Below are positions 5,994-8,376 of a stretch of DNA of 8,376 bases, one piece after another. The notes beneath the pieces were generated by a model. That model made no database searches, was not told where the DNA came from, and saw only the letters and a program-made list of their open reading frames with translations. Within the stretch, counting starts at the first letter, position 1; each line of letters starts with the position of its first letter. The translations under genes were made by a program, and so were the position numbers. The stretch covers positions 1 through 8,376 of the forward strand of contig JAEYXI010000324.1 in NCBI GenBank assembly GCA_023428515.1, in the 5' to 3' direction. The DNA comes from Pseudomonadota bacterium. GTDB lineage: Bacteria > Pseudomonadota > Alphaproteobacteria > Rhizobiales > Rhizobiaceae.

Positions 5994-6806
5994 ATGGGCG
6001 AGAAAGTTCACCTGACCAAGGAGAAGGAGACCTTGCTGATCACGCTCTACGGCAAGGCGCTGGAGAGCCGGCATGCCGATTCGCTGCTCAAGGACCGTTT
6101 TGCCGCCGAGGCGGTCGGGAAGATCGACTACGACTTCGCCAAGCTGAAGGTGGACGACAATCTGGGCGCAGGACTGGCGATCCGGGCAAAAACGCTGGAC
6201 GACTGGGTGCGGGCCTTCATCGCCAGGGAGCCCAAGGCAATCCTGCTGCACCTCGGCTGCGGCCTGGATACGAGAGTTTTCCGCATCGACCCGCCTGACG
6301 GCATCGAATGGTTCGACGTGGACTATCCTGAAGTGATCGAGCTTCGCCGGAAACTCTATCCGGCGCGCGACCGCTACCACATGATCGCATCCTCGGTGAC
6401 GGACCCCGACTGGCTGAACGCGGTTCCGCGCGACCGTCCGGCCATGATCGTCGCGGAAGGACTGACACCTTACCTGCCGGCCGAAGAGGGGCCGCGACTG
6501 TTTGGGCGTCTCGTTCGGCATTTCCCCGGCGGGGAGATCATCTGCGACGCCTATAGCAGCCTCGGGCTGAAGTTGGTCGCGCTCAGCCCGTCCTGCCGCG
6601 CCACCGGCGCGGAATTGCACTGGGCGATCAACGATCCCAGCGAGCTGGAACGGGCCGCGCCGGGACTGCGGCTGATCGAGGAAACGACCGCCTACGAGCC
6701 GGAGCATGCCGCGCGGATGAGCATGTCGGCTAGGCTGATCATCCTGCTGTGGAATTTCATCCCGCCGCTGAGACGGATCGGCCGGCTGCTGAGGTTCGGG
6801 TTTTGA
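5994..6806 (+). CDS. class I SAM-dependent methyltransferase, LCM / Ppm1-Ppm2-Tcmp family (COG3315-like)
   Basis: Predicted cytosolic O-methyltransferase of 270 residues. The SAM-binding loop is HLGCGLDTRVFR at 86-97, the GxGxDTR pattern of the leucine carboxyl methyltransferase family. WFDVDYPEVIELRRKL at 106-121 supplies the ribose-binding acidic residue (Asp108 or Asp110), and AEGLTPYLP at 154-162 is the family's post-catalytic loop. The bacterial branch is often called polyketide-type O-methyltransferase, but no polyketide genes lie nearby and the substrate is unknown. The last 25 residues (246-270) are hydrophobic, then strongly basic (PLRRIGRLLRFGF), and may touch a membrane. The ribosome site before ATG 5994 is weak, but the N-terminus looks natural. 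The stop lies 3 bp from the stop of the convergent DUF2244 gene, leaving no room for a separate terminator. Confidence 0.87.
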   Translation: MGEKVHLTKEKETLLITLYGKALESRHADSLLKDRFAAEAVGKIDYDFAKLKVDDNLGAGLAIRAKTLDDWVRAFIAREPKAILLHLGCGLDTRVFRIDPPDGIEWFDVDYPEVIELRRKLYPARDRYHMIASSVTDPDWLNAVPRDRPAMIVAEGLTPYLPAEEGPRLFGRLVRHFPGGEIICDAYSSLGLKLVALSPSCRATGAELHWAINDPSELERAAPGLRLIEETTAYEPEHAARMSMSARLIILLWNFIPPLRRIGRLLRFGF

Positions 6807-6809
6807 ACT

Positions 6810-7298
6810 CTACCGCGCCTTGGCCGTCGCGAGAGCGCGTGAGAAGGCGGCGGCGAAGCTCTCGCGGTCGTCGGGGTTGAGGAAGCCGCCGATCGGCACG
6901 GAGCGGCCCTGGCCTTCGACGGCCATGCGCGTGATGCCAATCTCGTCATGGCGCGCTATCGCGAACTTCGCCCAGAATGGGTTGAAATGGTGCGCTTCGG
7001 AGCGGCCCGAAGGCGCGGTCTTCTTGATGTCGAGGCTGGTGCGGGAGACGGAGACCTCCTCCCGGGCGCGTGCCGCGCGATAATTCAGCTTGAAGCAGAC
7101 ATAGACGAGCAGAACGTCCAGACCGAAAAAGCCGAAGACAGGCCATGCGCCATTGGCCAGGAAGATGGCGCCGGTGACCAGCCAGCCGAAGAGCAGCGCG
7201 CCCATCAACACGGCGAATCCCTTACGGCCAAGCGAGCGGTGCGGGGTGAGCAGGGCCTGGAAGAAGGGTTCGTCTGCGGCGGCGTTTGTGTCGCTCAT
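6810..7298 (-). CDS. DUF2244 domain-containing membrane protein
   Basis: Protein of 162 residues matching the alphaproteobacterial DUF2244 family, whose function is unknown. After a short polar N-terminus comes the family opening FFQALLTPHRSLG at 12-24. Two membrane helices follow at about 28-48 and 52-70, split by the short turn NGAWPVF, then KLNYRAARARE and a cytosolic domain rich in strands, with HFNPFWAKF near 104-112 and GGFLNPDDRESFA near 137-149. ATG 7298 is the only start that keeps the conserved opening. It has no Shine-Dalgarno, and a perfect TATAAT lies 9-14 nt upstream, which suggests a leaderless message. It diverges from nth with 22 bp between start codons; this adjacency is suggestive but says nothing certain about function. 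Confidence 0.9.
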   Translation of the reverse strand: MSDTNAAADEPFFQALLTPHRSLGRKGFAVLMGALLFGWLVTGAIFLANGAWPVFGFFGLDVLLVYVCFKLNYRAARAREEVSVSRTSLDIKKTAPSGRSEAHHFNPFWAKFAIARHDEIGITRMAVEGQGRSVPIGGFLNPDDRESFAAAFSRALATAKAR

Positions 7299-7302
7299 GC
7301 GG

Positions 7303-7312
7303 GATAATTATA
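7303..7312. promoter_or_regulatory. overlapping, palindromic -10 elements between DUF2244 and nth (possible bidirectional promoter)
   Basis: The minus strand carries TATAAT (7312 down to 7307) and the plus strand GATAAT (7303-7308), sharing the perfect palindrome ATAATTAT at 7304-7311. Each is the right distance for a start at or just before the respective ATG (7298 and 7321). A partial -35 for the minus direction, TTGGGC, sits 16 bp upstream (7329-7334); no good -35 was found for the plus direction. Confidence 0.5.
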
Positions 7313-7320
7313 GAGGGGCG

Positions 7321-8094
7321 ATGGAAAAGCCCAAACGAAAATCTGTCGCATCACCCGTCCGTGACGGCTCGAAAGCCAAGGGCCGGCCGCGCCGGGCGCG
7401 TGCTCGTTCGGCTTACACGCCTGCCGAAGTGCACGAGATCTTCCGCCGCTTCTCCATCCAGCGGCCGGAGCCGAAGGGCGAGCTCGAACATACCAACGCC
7501 TTCACGCTGCTGGTGGCGGTGGTGCTGTCGGCGCAGGCGACCGACGCCGGCGTCAACAAGGCGACGCGGGCGCTGTTCAAGGTAGCGGACACGCCGGAAA
7601 AGATGCTTGATCTCGGCGAGGCGAAACTCGGCGACTACATTCGCACGATCGGGCTATGGCGCGCCAAGGCGAAGAACGTCATCGCGCTCTCGGAGATGCT
7701 GATCCGCGACTATGGCGGCGAGGTGCCTGATGACCGCGACGAACTCGTCAAACTGCCGGGCGTGGGCAGGAAGACGGCGAACGTGGTGCTCAACATGGCC
7801 TTCGGCCAGCCGACCATGGCGGTCGACACGCATATTTTCCGCATCGGCAACCGGCTGGGGCTGGCGCCCGGCAAGACGCCGGAGGAGGTCGAACAGGGGC
7901 TGGTCCGCATCATCCCGCCCGAATACATGCGCCATGCGCATCATTGGCTGATCCTGCACGGACGATATGTGTGCAAGGCGCGCAGGCCGGAATGCGAGCG
8001 CTGCGTGATCGCCGACATCTGCAAGGCGGCGGAGAAGACGAACAGCATTCCGGCGCCGCTGGTCGAGCTGAAACCGGAAGCGGAGCCCGCCTAG
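7321..8094 (+). CDS. nth: endonuclease III (DNA glycosylase / AP lyase)
   Basis: Base-excision repair enzyme that removes oxidised pyrimidines and cleaves the abasic strand. It has 257 residues; a basic, proline-rich extension of about 30 residues precedes the core. The core shows TLLVAVVLSAQATD near 62-75, the helix-hairpin-helix LPGVGRKTANVV with catalytic Lys151, and VDTH with Asp169. The 4Fe-4S cluster ligands are Cys218, Cys225, Cys228 and Cys234 in exact C-x6-C-x2-C-x5-C spacing. All catalytic and cluster residues are present. ATG 7321 is preceded by GAGGGG but with only about 2 nt spacing. An in-frame ATG at 7297, overlapping the DUF2244 start, would add eight residues and is less likely. 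The TAG stop falls at the edge of a dispersed repeat. Confidence 0.95.
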   Translation: MEKPKRKSVASPVRDGSKAKGRPRRARARSAYTPAEVHEIFRRFSIQRPEPKGELEHTNAFTLLVAVVLSAQATDAGVNKATRALFKVADTPEKMLDLGEAKLGDYIRTIGLWRAKAKNVIALSEMLIRDYGGEVPDDRDELVKLPGVGRKTANVVLNMAFGQPTMAVDTHIFRIGNRLGLAPGKTPEEVEQGLVRIIPPEYMRHAHHWLILHGRYVCKARRPECERCVIADICKAAEKTNSIPAPLVELKPEAEPA

Positions 8095-8142
8095 AGCAAT
8101 TCCGGACGGAAAACCAGTTCCCACGTTTCCTGTAATTGCTAG
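8091..8142. repeat. dispersed rhizobial-type intergenic repeat with imperfect inverted symmetry
   Basis: Between the convergent nth and DUF2214 genes lies a 52-bp element bounded by CTAG at both ends. Outer arms are AGCAATT (8095-8101) and AATTGCT (8134-8140); inner arms are GGAAA (8108-8112) and TTTCC (8126-8130), so it can fold into a hairpin with internal loops. The reverse complement contains GGTTTTCCGTCCGGAATTGC, which I recognise from memory as part of a repeat scattered between genes in Mesorhizobium and other rhizobia. It may also end transcription from both sides. The TAG stops of both flanking genes lie within its ends. Confidence 0.7.
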
Positions 8143-8376
8143 CTTCCGATGCCGCGCGCCATGGCGGCGGCGAATACCAGAACCAGCGCCAGGAAGAATA
8201 TCTCGCCCTTGATCCAGGAGCGGACGGTCGCGATCTCGCCTTCCGGCACGACGCCCGTCTCGCTGCGCCGCCAGGCGAGGATGCGCATGGTCGGGCGGAT
8301 GGACAAGAGCCCGACGATGACGAAGGCGACCATCTTGCCCCAGAAAGCGTGGTTGGAGACGTAGTATTCCCAGCCC
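8139..8376 (-). CDS. DUF2214 family integral membrane protein (partial, N-terminus beyond window)
   Basis: The C-terminal 78 residues are visible, entering from the right edge as GWEYYVSNHAFWGKMVAF and ending at TAG (8139-8141). The pattern of a helix (about MVAFVIVGLLS), a basic loop with IRPTMRILAWRR, a charged stretch (VPEGEIATVRSWIKGE) and a last helix ending AAAMARGIG fits the DUF2214 family as I recall it. This is a small multi-spanning inner-membrane family of unknown function. The open frame runs through the window edge without a start, and the internal ATG at 8333 falls inside a conserved part, so it is not the true start. It converges on nth across the intergenic repeat. Confidence 0.72.
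   Translation of the reverse strand, partial: GWEYYVSNHAFWGKMVAFVIVGLLSIRPTMRILAWRRSETGVVPEGEIATVRSWIKGEIFFLALVLVFAAAMARGIGS

Noticed and set aside
5877..6707. 276-codon minus-strand frame opposite the LCM-family methyltransferase
   Set aside because: It is antisense to a gene with clear SAM-binding motifs and shows no domain of its own.
6806..6810. Terminator between the methyltransferase and DUF2244
   Set aside because: Only 3 bp separate the two stops, and no hairpin with a T-run was found around them.
1..8376. Defence, CRISPR, prophage or mobile-element system
   Set aside because: No repeats with spacers, integrase, transposase, toxin-antitoxin pair or compositional break were seen; the genes are ordinary transport, metabolism and repair families.

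Overview
The window is about 8.4 kb of GC-rich, tightly packed bacterial chromosome. Protein families, codon usage and one intergenic repeat suggest an alphaproteobacterium of the Hyphomicrobiales, most like Mesorhizobium, Aminobacter or relatives. That placement is inference from remembered families; no search was run. There are eleven protein-coding loci. The two at the edges are cut by the window, and one internal locus is interrupted by a stop codon. I see no tRNA, rRNA, CRISPR array, insertion sequence or prophage gene.

Left block (1-3926, all minus strand). Read in the direction of transcription it runs: ribokinase (rbsK, TTG start); a LysE/RhtB exporter with its own likely promoter; a secreted DUF922 putative zinc protease starting 3 bp after the exporter; an ABHD10-like alpha/beta hydrolase split by one in-frame amber codon; and a BenE-type transporter running off the left edge. 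Exporter, DUF922 and hydrolase look like one transcription unit.

Middle (4101-6806). An EamA-type amino-acid/metabolite exporter on the plus strand meets, tail to tail with a 20-bp overlap, a minus-strand AraC-HTH/O6-alkylguanine methyltransferase fusion (Ada-like without the N-terminal phosphotriester-sensing domain). Diverging from the fusion is a plus-strand LCM-family SAM-dependent methyltransferase.

Right block (6810-8376). DUF2244 membrane protein (minus) and endonuclease III nth (plus) diverge, with only 22 bp between their start codons. That gap holds a palindromic -10-like sequence and may be a bidirectional, nearly leaderless promoter. Between nth and the next, convergent gene (DUF2214 membrane protein, cut by the right edge) lies a dispersed rhizobial-type intergenic repeat. 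Its ends coincide with the TAG stops of both genes.

The content is mostly transport, small-molecule metabolism and DNA repair (an alkylguanine repair fusion and endonuclease III within 1.5 kb). I see no convincing novel multi-gene system. The points most worth checking are the amber-interrupted hydrolase, the DUF2244/nth bidirectional promoter, the stop-codon-supplying repeat, and an 18-bp start-region duplication in the Ada-like gene.
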